64,000 bases of DNA from Lachnospiraceae bacterium (GCA_017433725.1 JAFRGQ010000076.1:40520-104519); one strand, 5' to 3'. Positions 17,456 through 26,668 are shown, counted from the stretch's first letter. Translations and numbers: made by a program. The notes: generated from the sequence alone by a model not told the origin.

Positions 17456-18235
17456 TTACGATGTGTATCCTGTCGTATCCGGTTCTTTTGCAAGATCCTG
17501 CGCTGCCTGTGCGTCCGGTCTCGGGACAGGTTTCACGAGCTTCTCAAGCAGCTCTCTCTTAAGAAGCAGGCTCTTACTGTTCGGATTGATGACCAATGCG
17601 CTGATCTTCGGGCTTGCCACGACTGTCTGCGCGCAATGACCTGACGGAACCTGGATCCATATGAACTGCTTCGTCATCTCCTTCGGAATCTCATCGCGGT
17701 TCGTAAAGCTGGAATATATAAGCTCATCGTCTTTTGTCTTGATGAGCTGTGGAGCCAGGCGTACCGGATCCTTGGGAGCATACTTTTGCCCGTTCTTTTG
17801 TGCTTCCTGCATGGCAGCTGCGTCATTCTTACTCATCTGCATGCGCATCGGGACCCATAGCCAGCAATTGGTCAGTGAATCCAGTACTGATTTGAAGCTG
17901 TCTTCAGTCCTGACCTCATGATGTCGCTGAATAAGATAAGAGAGCACCATACCATCGCTGTCACGCTTTTTGGTGAGTTCTTCCTGCTGTGCCTTTCTTT
18001 CAGCAAGCTGTTCAGGCGTAAGTTTCTGCGGTGCATCTGCTGCAGGCGTACTCAATTCGGCTTCATCTGACTCCGATGTATCTGCGGAAACCGCTCCCTC
18101 AGAATTCTCAGAAATCGCTTTCCCTGCCCCTGTCTCCGGAGCTGCAGATTCCGCTGCTATCGTTGTTCCGACTGCTTCGTCTGCTGTCAATTCATTATCT
18201 TTATTGCTTTTTTTAAAGAAATCAAAAAAACCCAT
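17456..18235 (-). CDS. SseB-like protein with acidic low-complexity N-terminus
   Basis: A 259-residue cytoplasmic protein starting at ATG 18235 after AGGAAGGAAGAGAAT. Residues 1-12 (MGFFDFFKKSNK) are followed by about 70 residues rich in Ala, Glu, Ser and Thr, a probable disordered linker, then a helical charged stretch. From ~110 to ~235 the sequence matches SseB N-terminal domains: LTNCWLWVPMRMQ, APQLIKTKDDELIYSSFTNR and ALVINPNSKSLLLKRELLEK. SseB is known only for serine-sensitivity phenotypes and its biochemical role is unclear. Same strand as the dehydrogenase, gap 45 bp, perhaps co-transcribed. Confidence 0.78.
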   Translation of the reverse strand: MGFFDFFKKSNKDNELTADEAVGTTIAAESAAPETGAGKAISENSEGAVSADTSESDEAELSTPAADAPQKLTPEQLAERKAQQEELTKKRDSDGMVLSYLIQRHHEVRTEDSFKSVLDSLTNCWLWVPMRMQMSKNDAAAMQEAQKNGQKYAPKDPVRLAPQLIKTKDDELIYSSFTNRDEIPKEMTKQFIWIQVPSGHCAQTVVASPKISALVINPNSKSLLLKRELLEKLVKPVPRPDAQAAQDLAKEPDTTGYTS

Positions 18236-18475
18236 ATTCTCTTCCTTCCTGAACCGGTCATCCTGCCGGTATCATTCAAACTGCCGTCCTATATAGTTTA
18301 CCGTATTCCCCAAAATAATACCACTCATAGTATTATTCAAAAGCAAAATTTGTCTGTTGTTTTTTGGATTTCGGCAAGAAATAAGCCACGGTGTATTGTA
18401 TAGTATAACCAGTTCCGAAGCGACGGACAAAAGCTTCGAGAACTCATAGCCTTCCCTTTTTTTTGCAGCATATAA
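18236..18475. promoter_or_regulatory. Upstream region of the SseB-like gene with an 8-bp palindrome
   Basis: No gene is supported between 18236 and 18611. AATAATAC (18314-18321) and GTATTATT (18330-18337) form a perfect inverted repeat with an 8-base centre about 80 bp upstream of the SseB-like start, suited to a dimeric regulator. No convincing -35/-10 pair could be fixed. The rest holds the terminator listed at 18476. Confidence 0.4.
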
Positions 18476-18517
18476 GAAAACCCCACGGAGGAATAGCCAG
18501 CCGCCGAGGGGTTTTTC
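18476..18517 (-). terminator. Rho-independent terminator of the HD-domain gene
   Basis: GAAAACCCC and GG (18476-18488) pair with CC and GGGGTTTTTC (18504-18517). On the minus strand the stem is followed by TTTTCTTATA, so it terminates the gene ending at 18612. Confidence 0.75.
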
Positions 18518-18611
18518 TGCATCATATTTTTCATTACAGGACAGGCATCCAACCTGTCACAATCACGAGCAATCTTCCGGAAGGAACATACCGTACATCA
18601 GTGCTTTACCT

Positions 18612-19130
18612 TCAGGCAGTTTCCTTCTGCATATGCTTCGCTTTCTTCAACATCTCGGCCTTATTCTTCTCTGCCGATCTGATGATTTCCCTGACAGCGC
18701 AGATCTTATCTGCAAGCGTGACAATGTAAGCTTCTCTGTGATGCGGCGGGACCGGCGTCACAGGCCACATATGGTGCGCGATCACGTCCTTTTCAATGTC
18801 TGTCAGACCACCGAGGAGCTTATCAGCCACAACAACAGAATCTTTCGGGTGTCTGTAGCAGCAGACAAAGTTGTTTGCGAACTTATCATATCTTCCGAGA
18901 ATACCGAGATCATGGCACAGGGCGCCGCGGATCATCTGCTCTTCATTTACAGAAATCTTCAGACTTTTCAGTCGTCTGCTGATAGCGAGAGCCGTACAGG
19001 CAACTTCCATACTGTGTGCACCGACCGTTGTCTTGTCATGATGTATCTGTGAAAGAGCTTTATCGAATGATTCTGTTTTAAGTATTGTCTTTCCTATCTT
19101 GTTGACATCTCTGACGACCGATTCTTTCAT
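18612..19130 (-). CDS. HD-domain phosphohydrolase-like protein
   Basis: A 172-residue protein with an HD-fold layout: VGAHSMEVACTALAISRRL (first His, residue ~38), GALCHDLGILGRYDK (the HD pair, ~70), FRHPKDS-like CYRHPKDSVVVADKLLGG and VIAHHMWPVTPVPPHH (~115-130), ending with TLADKICAVREI (second Asp). These are the five metal-ligand positions of the HD superfamily. Such proteins hydrolyse phosphate bonds in nucleotides or act in signalling; the small HDIG-like members are often of unknown substrate. AAGGAGG lies 14 bases before the ATG at 19130, longer than usual. Monocistronic. Confidence 0.82.
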   Translation of the reverse strand: MKESVVRDVNKIGKTILKTESFDKALSQIHHDKTTVGAHSMEVACTALAISRRLKSLKISVNEEQMIRGALCHDLGILGRYDKFANNFVCCYRHPKDSVVVADKLLGGLTDIEKDVIAHHMWPVTPVPPHHREAYIVTLADKICAVREIIRSAEKNKAEMLKKAKHMQKETA

Positions 19131-19234
19131 GTGTTTGCGGAAAACCTCCTTATACTTTGGATTAGGCTAATTTTATTCCAATTTATGCGGTTTGTCACGT
19201 GCGATGCATAAGTTCACAAACTTTTAACGAAAAA

Positions 19235-19326
19235 GGCTGCAGCATTAAGCGACGCCTCAATATATAGCAGACATTGGCAAAGAAAATCTGCTTCATACTG
19301 CGGCTTTGTGCCTTAATGCTACAGCC
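19235..19326. repeat. Two-tier hairpin element, copy C
   Basis: GGCTGCAGCATTAAG (19235-19249) pairs with CTTAATGCTACAGCC (19312-19326), one mismatch in 15. Inside, AGCAGA (19266-19271) pairs with TCTGCT (19287-19292). It lies between the leftward NhaC gene end and the HD gene start and probably terminates NhaC transcription. Confidence 0.7.
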
Positions 19327-19355
19327 ACGAATATTAATATTCTACTATGACGAAC

Positions 19356-20909
19356 TTACTTCTCCGGAGCTGCCTCCGGAGCTGCCTCCGCAGCACCATC
19401 TGCCTGCTTTGCTTTGTTTCCATAGAATAAATAGTGCAGCATGATCATAACAAGGAACGTCAGAACAACGCCTATAATGAGAGAAACCGCGGCATTCTGA
19501 ATAAATCCTGCAATCATGTATGTCACAAAGGAAATTGCCGCTACTGTCAAAGCATAGGGCATCTGCGTCGATACATGCGCAATGTGATCGCACTGAGCGC
19601 CGGCCGAAGACATGATTGTTGTGTCGGAAATCGGTGAGCAGTGATCTCCGCATACAGCACCTGCCATGCAGGCCGATACACAAATAACTGCCAGCGGATT
19701 ACCGCTCTCGAGCGGGAACGCGTTGAGGCAGATCGGAATCAGGATGCCGAAAGTACCCCAGGATGTACCCGTTGCGAACGAAAGACCTACCGCAATCAGG
19801 AAAACAATAGCCGGCAGGAAGTTCTGGAGAGACTGCGCACTGCCGCTTACAACACCTGCAACGTATGTATCTGCACCGAGGCCGAGTGTAACTCCCTTCA
19901 GCGTCCAGGCAAGAACAAGTATCATGATAGCCGGAACCATGGCCTTGAAACCTTCCGTAAGGCAGTCCATGCATTCCTTGAATTTCAGAACACCCCTAAG
20001 AATGTATCCCACGATCGTGATTGCCATAGCGACAAAAGATCCGAGAACAAGGCCTACAGATGCATCGCTGTTGGCAAATGCATTAACAAAGCTTTCCCCT
20101 TCAAAGAAACCTCCGGAATAAATCATTCCGATAACGCAGCAAATGATAAGTGACACGATCGGAAGAACCAGATCCAGCACTTTTCCCTTGCCTTTTACTG
20201 CCTCGGTGGAAGCGACAGGAGCCGCCACTGTAAAGATATCGCCGTTTCCGGCATTTCTCTCATGTGTAGCCATCGGGCCGTAGTCGATCTTCATGATCGT
20301 GATAGAGACCATCATAATAATTGTAAGCAGGGCATAGTAATTATACGGAATTGCACGAATAAACAGAACAAGACCGTTCGTTCCTTCGGGCGAGAATGCG
20401 GAGACAGCCGCAGCCCAGGATGAGATCGGTGCGATGATACATACCGGCGCGGCGGTCGCATCGATGAGATATGCAAGTTTCGCGCGCGATACCTGATGTC
20501 TGTCTGTGACAGGTCTCATAACGGACCCGACCGTAAGACAGTTAAAATAATCGTCGATGAATATAAGGCAGCCCAGAAGAACTGTAGCCAGCTGTGCACC
20601 GACGCGTGTTTTAATATGAGTGGAAGCCCATTCACCGAAGGCAGCGGAACCGCCGGCCTTGTTCATCAGGGCGACCATGATGCCGAGGAATACCAGAAAT
20701 ACCAGAATACCTACATTGTAGGAGTCTGAGATCTGTGCAATCATTCCGTCCGTGAAAATAGCGTTCAAAGTTCCGACAAAGCTGAAACCGGAGACGAACA
20801 GTCCACCGACAAGAATACCGACGAACAGAGAACTGTAGACCTCTTTTGTAATCAGTGCGAGCGCAATAGCGACGATTGGCGGGACGAGAGCCCAAAATGT
20901 ACCGTTCAT
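19356..20909 (-). CDS. NhaC-family Na+/H+ antiporter
   Basis: A 517-residue membrane protein with about twelve hydrophobic segments, starting at ATG 20909 after AAGGGGGAAAACTCT. Family features include LVFLGIMVALMNKAGGSAAFGEW near residue 80, FIDDYFNCLTVGSVMRPVTD (~115-135), DATAAPVCIIAPISSWAAA (~150), ATGTSWGTFGILIPI (~375) and CGDHCSPISDTTIMSSAGA (~415), all typical of the NhaC superfamily. A short Ala/Glu-rich tail follows. NhaC-type proteins exchange Na+ for H+, though relatives exchange organic ions (malate-lactate, arginine-ornithine), so the substrate is not certain. With the Mrp operon this is a second predicted cation antiporter in the window. Confidence 0.9.
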   Translation of the reverse strand: MNGTFWALVPPIVAIALALITKEVYSSLFVGILVGGLFVSGFSFVGTLNAIFTDGMIAQISDSYNVGILVFLVFLGIMVALMNKAGGSAAFGEWASTHIKTRVGAQLATVLLGCLIFIDDYFNCLTVGSVMRPVTDRHQVSRAKLAYLIDATAAPVCIIAPISSWAAAVSAFSPEGTNGLVLFIRAIPYNYYALLTIIMMVSITIMKIDYGPMATHERNAGNGDIFTVAAPVASTEAVKGKGKVLDLVLPIVSLIICCVIGMIYSGGFFEGESFVNAFANSDASVGLVLGSFVAMAITIVGYILRGVLKFKECMDCLTEGFKAMVPAIMILVLAWTLKGVTLGLGADTYVAGVVSGSAQSLQNFLPAIVFLIAVGLSFATGTSWGTFGILIPICLNAFPLESGNPLAVICVSACMAGAVCGDHCSPISDTTIMSSAGAQCDHIAHVSTQMPYALTVAAISFVTYMIAGFIQNAAVSLIIGVVLTFLVMIMLHYLFYGNKAKQADGAAEAAPEAAPEK

Positions 20910-20961
20910 AGAGTTTTCCCCCTTAAAATAAGAAATCAGGCTTTAGTATAGCACAACTTTA

Positions 20962-21004
20962 AAGAGATGGTGCAACTTTCTTTAAAAGAATTACACCATC
21001 TCTT
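20962..21004 (-). terminator. Terminator of the CDF transporter gene
   Basis: AAGAGATGGTG (20962-20972) pairs perfectly with CACCATCTCTT (20994-21004). On the minus strand the stem is followed by TTAAAGTTG. It lies between the CDF stop (21066) and the NhaC start. Confidence 0.65.
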
Positions 21005-21065
21005 GATTTTAGTCATATTAACGAATTATTTAGGTAAAATGACCACCTTGAAAGCCGGCTGTGAT

Positions 21066-21977
21066 TCATTCAGGCAGATCCGGGAGATCCGGAATGAACT
21101 CAACATAAATCTGATCGAAATCATCCTTAAGATCCTGAATCACGAATTCCCGCAGCTTTGTCCAGTGCCGAACATCAATTAGAGAGGTATCAAGCGTCTC
21201 TCTAAGGTAAACTTCTATCCAGGTCTTGCGCCCGGTTTGAATAACGTCGATGAATGTCGCCTCGTACGGCAGGCCTTCCAAATCGCGCTTTACAACTTCA
21301 TGAACCTTTTCCATTACGTCCTGCGGCGGAGAGAAGAGCATCATTTGCTTAAATCCCCTGATAAGTTCCTGCACAGGTTCAATGATAAGTAAAACGGACA
21401 TGACTATAGCAACTACCGAGTCGATGTAGGGTGCGAGCGGAGCAAGAACAGAGTCTCCGAGAAGATTTTGCGCGAGGAAAGCGACCGCGATACCACAGCT
21501 TCCCACAATATCGGTCTTCCACAGATAGAGTTCAGCATGGATCGTCGGGGATTCATACTTACGGCTCATATGCTGCAGAAAGAGATACATGAGTATACTC
21601 CCGATACAGAGAGCAATCTCGAACGTTGCGATCCCCCCAAGATTGACCAGATGCCCGCCGCTGAGGATGACATTCACATTGGTATTGACCATAACAAGAA
21701 TCAATGCCAGAAGCACCATGTATTTGATGATCAGGAACAGGGATTCCACCTGCGCGTATCCATACGGGTGACGTTCACTGACCGGTCTGTAGAGGAGCGG
21801 TACGAGTACAAGAAACGGTCCCATCATAAAGAGTTCCGCTGAATCGAAGATCGCATCCATCAGAATGGAATATGAGTGCAGTATGATGGCCATAAGCACT
21901 TCTGCCCCCGAGAGGACACAGCTTCCCAGAAATGAGAATCGCAGAATACGCTTTTCCAGTTCTTCTCGATTGTTCAT
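21066..21977 (-). CDS. Cation diffusion facilitator (CDF) family transporter
   Basis: A 303-residue protein: N-terminal membrane domain with about six hydrophobic segments (to ~residue 205) and a cytoplasmic C-terminal domain. The family signature is visible as ILMDAIFDSAELF (acidic metal site in helix 2, ~residue 38-44) and SERHPYGYAQVESL (~68-80). In helix 5 the second acidic site is APYIDSVVAIV. The C-terminal part (MEKVHEVVKRDLEGLPYEA) has the ferredoxin-like zinc-transporter dimerisation pattern. Exports divalent cations such as Zn, Mn or Fe in exchange for protons. Divergent from the LysR gene at 22135 and possibly controlled by it. Confidence 0.9.
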   Translation of the reverse strand: MNNREELEKRILRFSFLGSCVLSGAEVLMAIILHSYSILMDAIFDSAELFMMGPFLVLVPLLYRPVSERHPYGYAQVESLFLIIKYMVLLALILVMVNTNVNVILSGGHLVNLGGIATFEIALCIGSILMYLFLQHMSRKYESPTIHAELYLWKTDIVGSCGIAVAFLAQNLLGDSVLAPLAPYIDSVVAIVMSVLLIIEPVQELIRGFKQMMLFSPPQDVMEKVHEVVKRDLEGLPYEATFIDVIQTGRKTWIEVYLRETLDTSLIDVRHWTKLREFVIQDLKDDFDQIYVEFIPDLPDLPE

Positions 21978-22060
21978 GGGACTGCCTCCTTCATTTCATT
22001 CTTGCGTGGTTGAGTGAATTCTAAAGCATCCGGATTAGGATGTCAATGTCTCCGGCGAAC

Positions 22061-22089
22061 TTGACAAATGAGCGGCATAAGGATACTAT
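22061..22089 (+). promoter_or_regulatory. Sigma-A-type promoter for the LysR gene
   Basis: TTGACA at 22061-22066 and TACTAT at 22084-22089 are separated by 17 bp; the gene starts at 22135. The intergenic region is shared with the divergent CDF gene. Confidence 0.65.
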
Positions 22090-22134
22090 AATCCTATCTT
22101 TTCAGTAGGTAAATGCATATAAGGAGGAACGCTT

Positions 22135-23034
22135 ATGACTCTTCAGCAAATGCGCTACGCCGTTGAAATCGCCGACTGCGGCAGCATCAATGAAGCAGCC
22201 AAAAAGCTCTTCATTTCGCAGCCGTCCCTCTCCGGTACCATGAAAGATCTCGAAAACGAGCTGGATATCACGCTCTTCCTGCGCTCCAACAGAGGCATCA
22301 CCATCACCCCGGAAGGAACGGAGTTTCTCGGATACGCCAGGCAGATCCTTGAACAGTATCATCTGATTGAAGACAAATTCATTTCCCCTAAGCCACACCG
22401 CAAGAAATTCAGCGTCTCCATGCAGCACTACACGTTCGCAGTTCAGGCCTTCATCCGCCTCGTTAAAAGACATCAAGATCACCAGTACGCCTTTGCGGTC
22501 CATGAAACACGGACCTACGAAGTGATCCGCAATGTCTCTACTCTAAGCAGCGAGATAGGCGTCCTCTACATTAATGACTTCAACCGTAAGGTACTCATGA
22601 AACTATTCCGAGACAGTGATCTGGAATTCATCCCCTTATTCGATTGTCCTATTTCCGTATATTTCTGGAAAAATCACCCGCTTGCGGAAATGAATTCCAT
22701 AGCAATTGAACAGTTGAAGCCCTACCCGTGTCTGTCATTTGAGCAGGGCGAGAACAATTCCTTCCATTTTGCGGAGGAGGTGCTCTCCACCTACGATTAT
22801 GACCAGATCATCAAGGCGGATGACCGCGCTACCATGCTGAACCTGATGGTCGGTCTCAACGCCTACACCCTGTGTTCGGGCATTATCTGCGAGGATCTGA
22901 ACGGGGAATATTACCGTGCTGTCCCGTTGGAGACGGACGACACGATGACAATCGGGTATATTAAGAAGAAACGTCTGCCGCTCTCGCAGCTGGCTGAGGA
23001 GTATGTCCGGGAGCTGCTGACTTACGGGGAGTAA
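22135..23034 (+). CDS. LysR-family transcriptional regulator
   Basis: A 299-residue protein from ATG 22135 after AAGGAGGAACGCTT. Residues 1-60 are the LysR helix-turn-helix (MTLQQMRYAVEIADCGSINE, then AAKKLFISQPSLSGTMKDLE), followed by the linker helix and a periplasmic-binding-protein-like co-inducer domain (residues ~90-295). The SLSGTMKDLENELDITLF sequence is typical of CysB/CbbR-like LysR proteins found in Clostridia. Ligand is unknown. Divergent from the CDF transporter with a shared 157-bp promoter region, so regulation of that gene is a reasonable inference. Confidence 0.92.
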   Translation: MTLQQMRYAVEIADCGSINEAAKKLFISQPSLSGTMKDLENELDITLFLRSNRGITITPEGTEFLGYARQILEQYHLIEDKFISPKPHRKKFSVSMQHYTFAVQAFIRLVKRHQDHQYAFAVHETRTYEVIRNVSTLSSEIGVLYINDFNRKVLMKLFRDSDLEFIPLFDCPISVYFWKNHPLAEMNSIAIEQLKPYPCLSFEQGENNSFHFAEEVLSTYDYDQIIKADDRATMLNLMVGLNAYTLCSGIICEDLNGEYYRAVPLETDDTMTIGYIKKKRLPLSQLAEEYVRELLTYGE

Positions 23035-23212
23035 GTAACTATGCTTTTGATAATTGCGGCAGTATTCAGGCTCAAAACAGAATGCCTGCGTTGAGAATAT
23101 ATCTATAGGATTTGGCGGAAATCTATGCTATGATTAGGATTGGTTTTGCGCTGTCGAATAAATGCATAATACGCAAAGCATATAAATGAAGTAATAAGCA
23201 GTGAGGTAAAAT

Positions 23213-23746
23213 ATGTCCAAAAACAAATATAACGGAAAAATGCGTCCATCCGCCGGACAAAATCCGAGAGGTAAAGTCTCCCAGAAGTCTCTTGCCATCA
23301 TCTCTGTCTGTGCGATCATACTCGGAATCTTCATCACTGCACAGGAATATCTGGACAGACATTCACTGGCAGCTTCCGCAGCCGAGGCCACTGTCACGGA
23401 AACCCTCGCAGAAGTTGTCAAAACAATTCCCGCCTATGCACAAACGATGACTGCCGGCAGTTCCGAGGCTGATGCACTTACCGACGCAGCCGATACGTTC
23501 GCGACCGGCAGCTTTCGGGAAAAGATAGAAGCCTACAGAGAAGTTTCCGATATCCTTGAAAAGCATTCATCCGATCAAGCGGCTCCCGCAAAAGCGCTGC
23601 GTGAGGCCATGTCAACCGTTGAGGACGCTGCAGTTGCCTATAACAAGGAGGCGCAGGCTCTGAATGAGAAGATCGTCAAGTTTCCCTACAATATCGTTGC
23701 AAAATTGGGAGGTTACGCAGAATTTCCGATCTTCGTTCTGAACTGA
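23213..23746 (+). CDS. LemA-like membrane-anchored protein
   Basis: A 177-residue protein from ATG 23213 (AGTGAGGTAAAAT upstream). A basic N-terminus is followed by one hydrophobic segment (residues ~27-44, ending ITAQEYLDRHS). The rest is helical. The C-terminus, YNKEAQALNEKIVKFPYN and then AKLGGYAEFPIF, resembles the conserved LemA end (YN, FN, FP, F). The central part is Ala/Glu-rich and less like LemA, so it is a divergent member or a convergent resemblance. LemA proteins are envelope helical-bundle proteins of unclear role. Followed directly by hairpin element copy B. Confidence 0.6.
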   Translation: MSKNKYNGKMRPSAGQNPRGKVSQKSLAIISVCAIILGIFITAQEYLDRHSLAASAAEATVTETLAEVVKTIPAYAQTMTAGSSEADALTDAADTFATGSFREKIEAYREVSDILEKHSSDQAAPAKALREAMSTVEDAAVAYNKEAQALNEKIVKFPYNIVAKLGGYAEFPIFVLN

Positions 23747-23760
23747 TCGGAGCGAACTAA

Positions 23761-23860
23761 AAGGGCTGTCGCATTATGCGAGTCGCCAACATATGTCGCA
23801 GACGCTATTTGCAAATGTCTGCGACATATAGCAGCGGCACCGTCTGATGCAACAGCCCTT
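23761..23860. repeat. Two-tier hairpin element, copy B (bidirectional terminator)
   Basis: AAGGGCTGTCGCAT (23761-23774) pairs with ATGCAACAGCCCTT (23847-23860), one mismatch. Inside, ATATGTCGCAGAC (23791-23803) pairs perfectly over 13 bp with 23817-23829. It lies between convergent genes. Confidence 0.78.
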
Positions 23861-23905
23861 TATATATTCCATCTTCATCACATAGCTGCGATTTGCCGAA
23901 GATTC

Positions 23906-25489
23906 TCAATCTTCGTGCTCAGCTTCATACTCGGCAATCATATTGAGATTCGCCTGCGCAGCCTCACTCAGGATATCATCAGGAAACTCTTCGGGATCAT
24001 AAATCGGATCGTACCAGTCAAACTGGCCAAAGTAGTCCGAGTATGTCTCATTTCGGAATGCGTAGCCATACCTGGCATAAATTTCATTGGCAATCAATCT
24101 GATCTCATCCGACGAGAGTCCGTCGAGTTCAGACGGATCCATCACGCGCGTATCACTGTCGGGCACAAGAAAACCTGATTCCGAAAGCTCAATATTTTCC
24201 ATATCCGGAACAGTCCCCTGGGGTTCGTCCACATCCTCCCGTTCTCCTTCCTCCGTCTCTCTTATCTGCGTGTCAATTTCAACGGTCGGTGTGATTGACT
24301 GCGGAATGATGGCATCTACTGTCGGAGTTGGCGTGAGCGTCGGTGTAGGCGACACTGTCGGGGTTGGCGTAGATGTAGCTGCAGAAATCGGCGTAATCGT
24401 CAACTCTGCCGTATCCACACTCTCATCCATCAGAATATCTTCAGGATGTACCTGTTTGGCCATCGGAACAATGTAAAGAATAATCCCCGCAAGACCGGCG
24501 ACGGCAAAAATTGCAATAAAGAACACCAGTATTCTGGTCCCCAAAGGAGTCTTTTTCTGTTTTACGCCGATCACACCCTGCTCAACCTTCTCTTTACGGG
24601 GAGGTTCGGCTGCAGCCGGTTCCGGCGTCTCTGTCTTCGTCTCCTGATTCTGATACTGCATACTCTCGAGTTCCAGACTTCCTATGTTAAAGGCTCCATA
24701 TCTGGACTGCGAATAGTCGAACTGTGCATAATCGTTCACATTATAATCATCAGGATATGTCTCATTCTCCGTCTCGAAATTGGCCTTTACCTGTTCGAAA
24801 AGCCTCATTTCCTCAACGGAGACACCCGCTTCCTCTGCCTGACTCTTCAGCCTCTCAAAATCAGCGTCTTCCAGCTGCGATGCGGCGCCTTCGTAGCTCT
24901 TTGTGCTCTGGTAAACGTCTTTATCTGATGATACATGTGCACCGTAAGTCTGCGTCGCCTGACGCCCGGCTTCGAATGTCTGCATCGTCTGACGGGTACC
25001 GTCAAAAGCCTGTGTTGCCGAAACTCTTAACTTTTCTTTTTCTTCGTTAAATGCCCTTGTCTCTTCAATATGGCGTTGTTCCAACTCCTCTTCGCGCCGG
25101 GCATATTGTTGCTGTTTTCTCGCTGCCTTCTCCAGAAAATTAAGGGGCTCACCTTCTTTGGCAGCTCCCCTTGCGTTTTCGGAAGCAGCCTGTGAGTCCT
25201 CATTTCCCTGTTTCTTCATTTCCGTTTCGTCTTTTTTCTTCAAATCCGGAACTATATCATCTATAGAAGATCGCTTAGCACCGCTCCCTGCGAGTACCCT
25301 TCTCACAGGAGTTCCGCATACCAGGCAGAATGTCTCATTTCCTGACAGCTCGGATCCGCAGAATTTGCAGTACTCCTTATCCGGATCGAGCCTGAACAAA
25401 TCTTTATTGACAGCGCCGCAGACAGGACAATACCCTGCGTCGGAATCAATCATCTCGCCGCAATACTTGCAAGCCACCTTATTATCCAT
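23906..25489 (-). CDS. Zinc-ribbon, single-pass membrane protein with C-terminal YARHG domain
   Basis: A 527-residue protein starting at ATG 25489 after AGAGGTATTT. Two zinc ribbons open it: CKYCGEMIDSDAGYCPVCG (residues ~5-25) and CKFCGSELSGNETFCLVCG (~41-60). A long charged, Gln/Glu-rich region with coiled-coil character (~80-300) leads to a membrane helix (TRILVFFIAIFAVAGLAGII, ~320-345). Outside lie a Thr/Pro linker (TPTPTVSPTPTLTPTPT) and a YARHG domain (LIANEIYARYGYAFRNE, ~470-520), which contains the family's name motif and a Trp-Tyr pair. YARHG domains are extracellular and probably bind wall components. Topology suggests a cytoplasmic zinc-ribbon sensor joined to an outside ligand domain. 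Function unknown. Confidence 0.82.
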   Translation of the reverse strand: MDNKVACKYCGEMIDSDAGYCPVCGAVNKDLFRLDPDKEYCKFCGSELSGNETFCLVCGTPVRRVLAGSGAKRSSIDDIVPDLKKKDETEMKKQGNEDSQAASENARGAAKEGEPLNFLEKAARKQQQYARREEELEQRHIEETRAFNEEKEKLRVSATQAFDGTRQTMQTFEAGRQATQTYGAHVSSDKDVYQSTKSYEGAASQLEDADFERLKSQAEEAGVSVEEMRLFEQVKANFETENETYPDDYNVNDYAQFDYSQSRYGAFNIGSLELESMQYQNQETKTETPEPAAAEPPRKEKVEQGVIGVKQKKTPLGTRILVFFIAIFAVAGLAGIILYIVPMAKQVHPEDILMDESVDTAELTITPISAATSTPTPTVSPTPTLTPTPTVDAIIPQSITPTVEIDTQIRETEEGEREDVDEPQGTVPDMENIELSESGFLVPDSDTRVMDPSELDGLSSDEIRLIANEIYARYGYAFRNETYSDYFGQFDWYDPIYDPEEFPDDILSEAAQANLNMIAEYEAEHED

Positions 25490-25747
25490 AAATACCTCTA
25501 TTAACTATAGTAAACAACAAGGTAATATTTACTTTAGCGTTTACTGCGCCGGATTTGCGCCGCATCCTGCGGCATATTTCCACTGCAGATACGTGCGCAT
25601 CCTCGCGGAGCGTTATAGTCAACGTCAAATTGTTTTAACGTTGACTATTTACTCGGGCGTATATACGGCACCTATTTTAACAGAAATGTCATATATTCTC
25701 AATAGTTTCCCTCGTATGTATTTTTTTTAGTATTTTAGCAAATTAAC
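25490..25747. other. Intergenic stretch with several hairpins, no gene
   Basis: Between the divergent zinc-ribbon and HAD genes nothing codes convincingly. GCCGCATCCTGCGGC near 25558 is a short hairpin, and ATAGTCAACGT (25615-25625) pairs perfectly with ACGTTGACTAT (25638-25648). These resemble the hairpin-rich repeats seen elsewhere in the window and may be a decayed copy. Confidence 0.5.
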
Positions 25748-25776
25748 TTGCGACATCAGGTATTATAAAATATAAT
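25748..25776 (+). promoter_or_regulatory. Sigma-A-type promoter for the HAD gene
   Basis: TTGCGA (25748-25753) and TATAAT (25771-25776) with a 17-bp spacer. The gene begins 118 bp downstream at 25895, leaving an AT-rich leader. Confidence 0.65.
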
Positions 25777-25894
25777 GATGCATAAATGATTGGAACACAG
25801 TGTCTTTCATTTTCACTGGTAATCACACAAAAGACAATCAATATACACAAACATTACACAACTTTAACAACTTAGACATGTCTCAGGAAACCAT

Positions 25895-26668
25895 ATGAAA
25901 AAAAAATACTTCTTTTTTGACATAGACGGTACACTAACAGATCTCAAAACGCGGAAAATAATTCCATCGGCGCAGGAAGCTGTCAATAAACTTCAGGAAG
26001 CCGGTCATTTCGTATCGATTTGCACAGGTCGTGCCCTGTACAAGTCAGAACCCTTCCGTAAAGCGCATAATTTTGCAAATATGGTCTGTAACGGCGGACA
26101 CGGAATCGTCCTGAACGGTGAAGTGATCACAAATGAACCGATCGATTACCAAAAGAGCCTTGCAATATACCGGCAGGCTATCTCACTCGGTTACGGCGTT
26201 CTCGTCGCAGATGAAGACTCACAGAAAGTTTGTGCGAAAGATTTCACGTTTTATGACCAGGTCGGTCCCCGTCAGGAGCCGACAACCTATGTGATTGACG
26301 AAAATTTCGATCCTGAAGACAAAGGCGTCATATACAAAATGTATATTTCATGTCCGAAAGAGGAAGAAAGCCGTCTCACGCTGCTTGACACAGTCGGTCA
26401 CATGAGATTTGTCCCGGAATACGTCATGCTGCAGCATGACGACAAAAAACTCGGCATTTTGAAAATGCTTGAACTTGTGAACGGCAATCCCGATGATGTA
26501 ATCGTTTTTGGTGATGATACCAACGATCTGGCAATGTTCGATGAGCGCTTTTATTGCATAGCCATGGGCAACGGCAAGGAAGAGCTCAAGGAAAAAGCCG
26601 ATTATGTTGCTGAAAAAAATGTTGACGACGGCATCTACAAAGCATGTAAAATCCATGGATGGTTCTAA
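25895..26668 (+). CDS. Cof-type HAD-IIB hydrolase
   Basis: A 257-residue cytoplasmic phosphatase with all HAD motifs: FFDIDGTL (residues 7-14, nucleophile Asp), SICTGRA (~42, motif II Thr/Ser), KKLGILKMLE (motif III Lys, ~187) and VIVFGDDTNDLAMF (motif IV, ~204-217). The cap region (residues ~85-185) is of C2B type. Such enzymes dephosphorylate sugar phosphates, flavin or pyridoxal phosphate intermediates; specificity cannot be read from sequence. AGGAAACCAT stands before ATG 25895. Followed by the NrtR-like gene, 89 bp later. Confidence 0.9.
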   Translation: MKKKYFFFDIDGTLTDLKTRKIIPSAQEAVNKLQEAGHFVSICTGRALYKSEPFRKAHNFANMVCNGGHGIVLNGEVITNEPIDYQKSLAIYRQAISLGYGVLVADEDSQKVCAKDFTFYDQVGPRQEPTTYVIDENFDPEDKGVIYKMYISCPKEEESRLTLLDTVGHMRFVPEYVMLQHDDKKLGILKMLELVNGNPDDVIVFGDDTNDLAMFDERFYCIAMGNGKEELKEKADYVAEKNVDDGIYKACKIHGWF

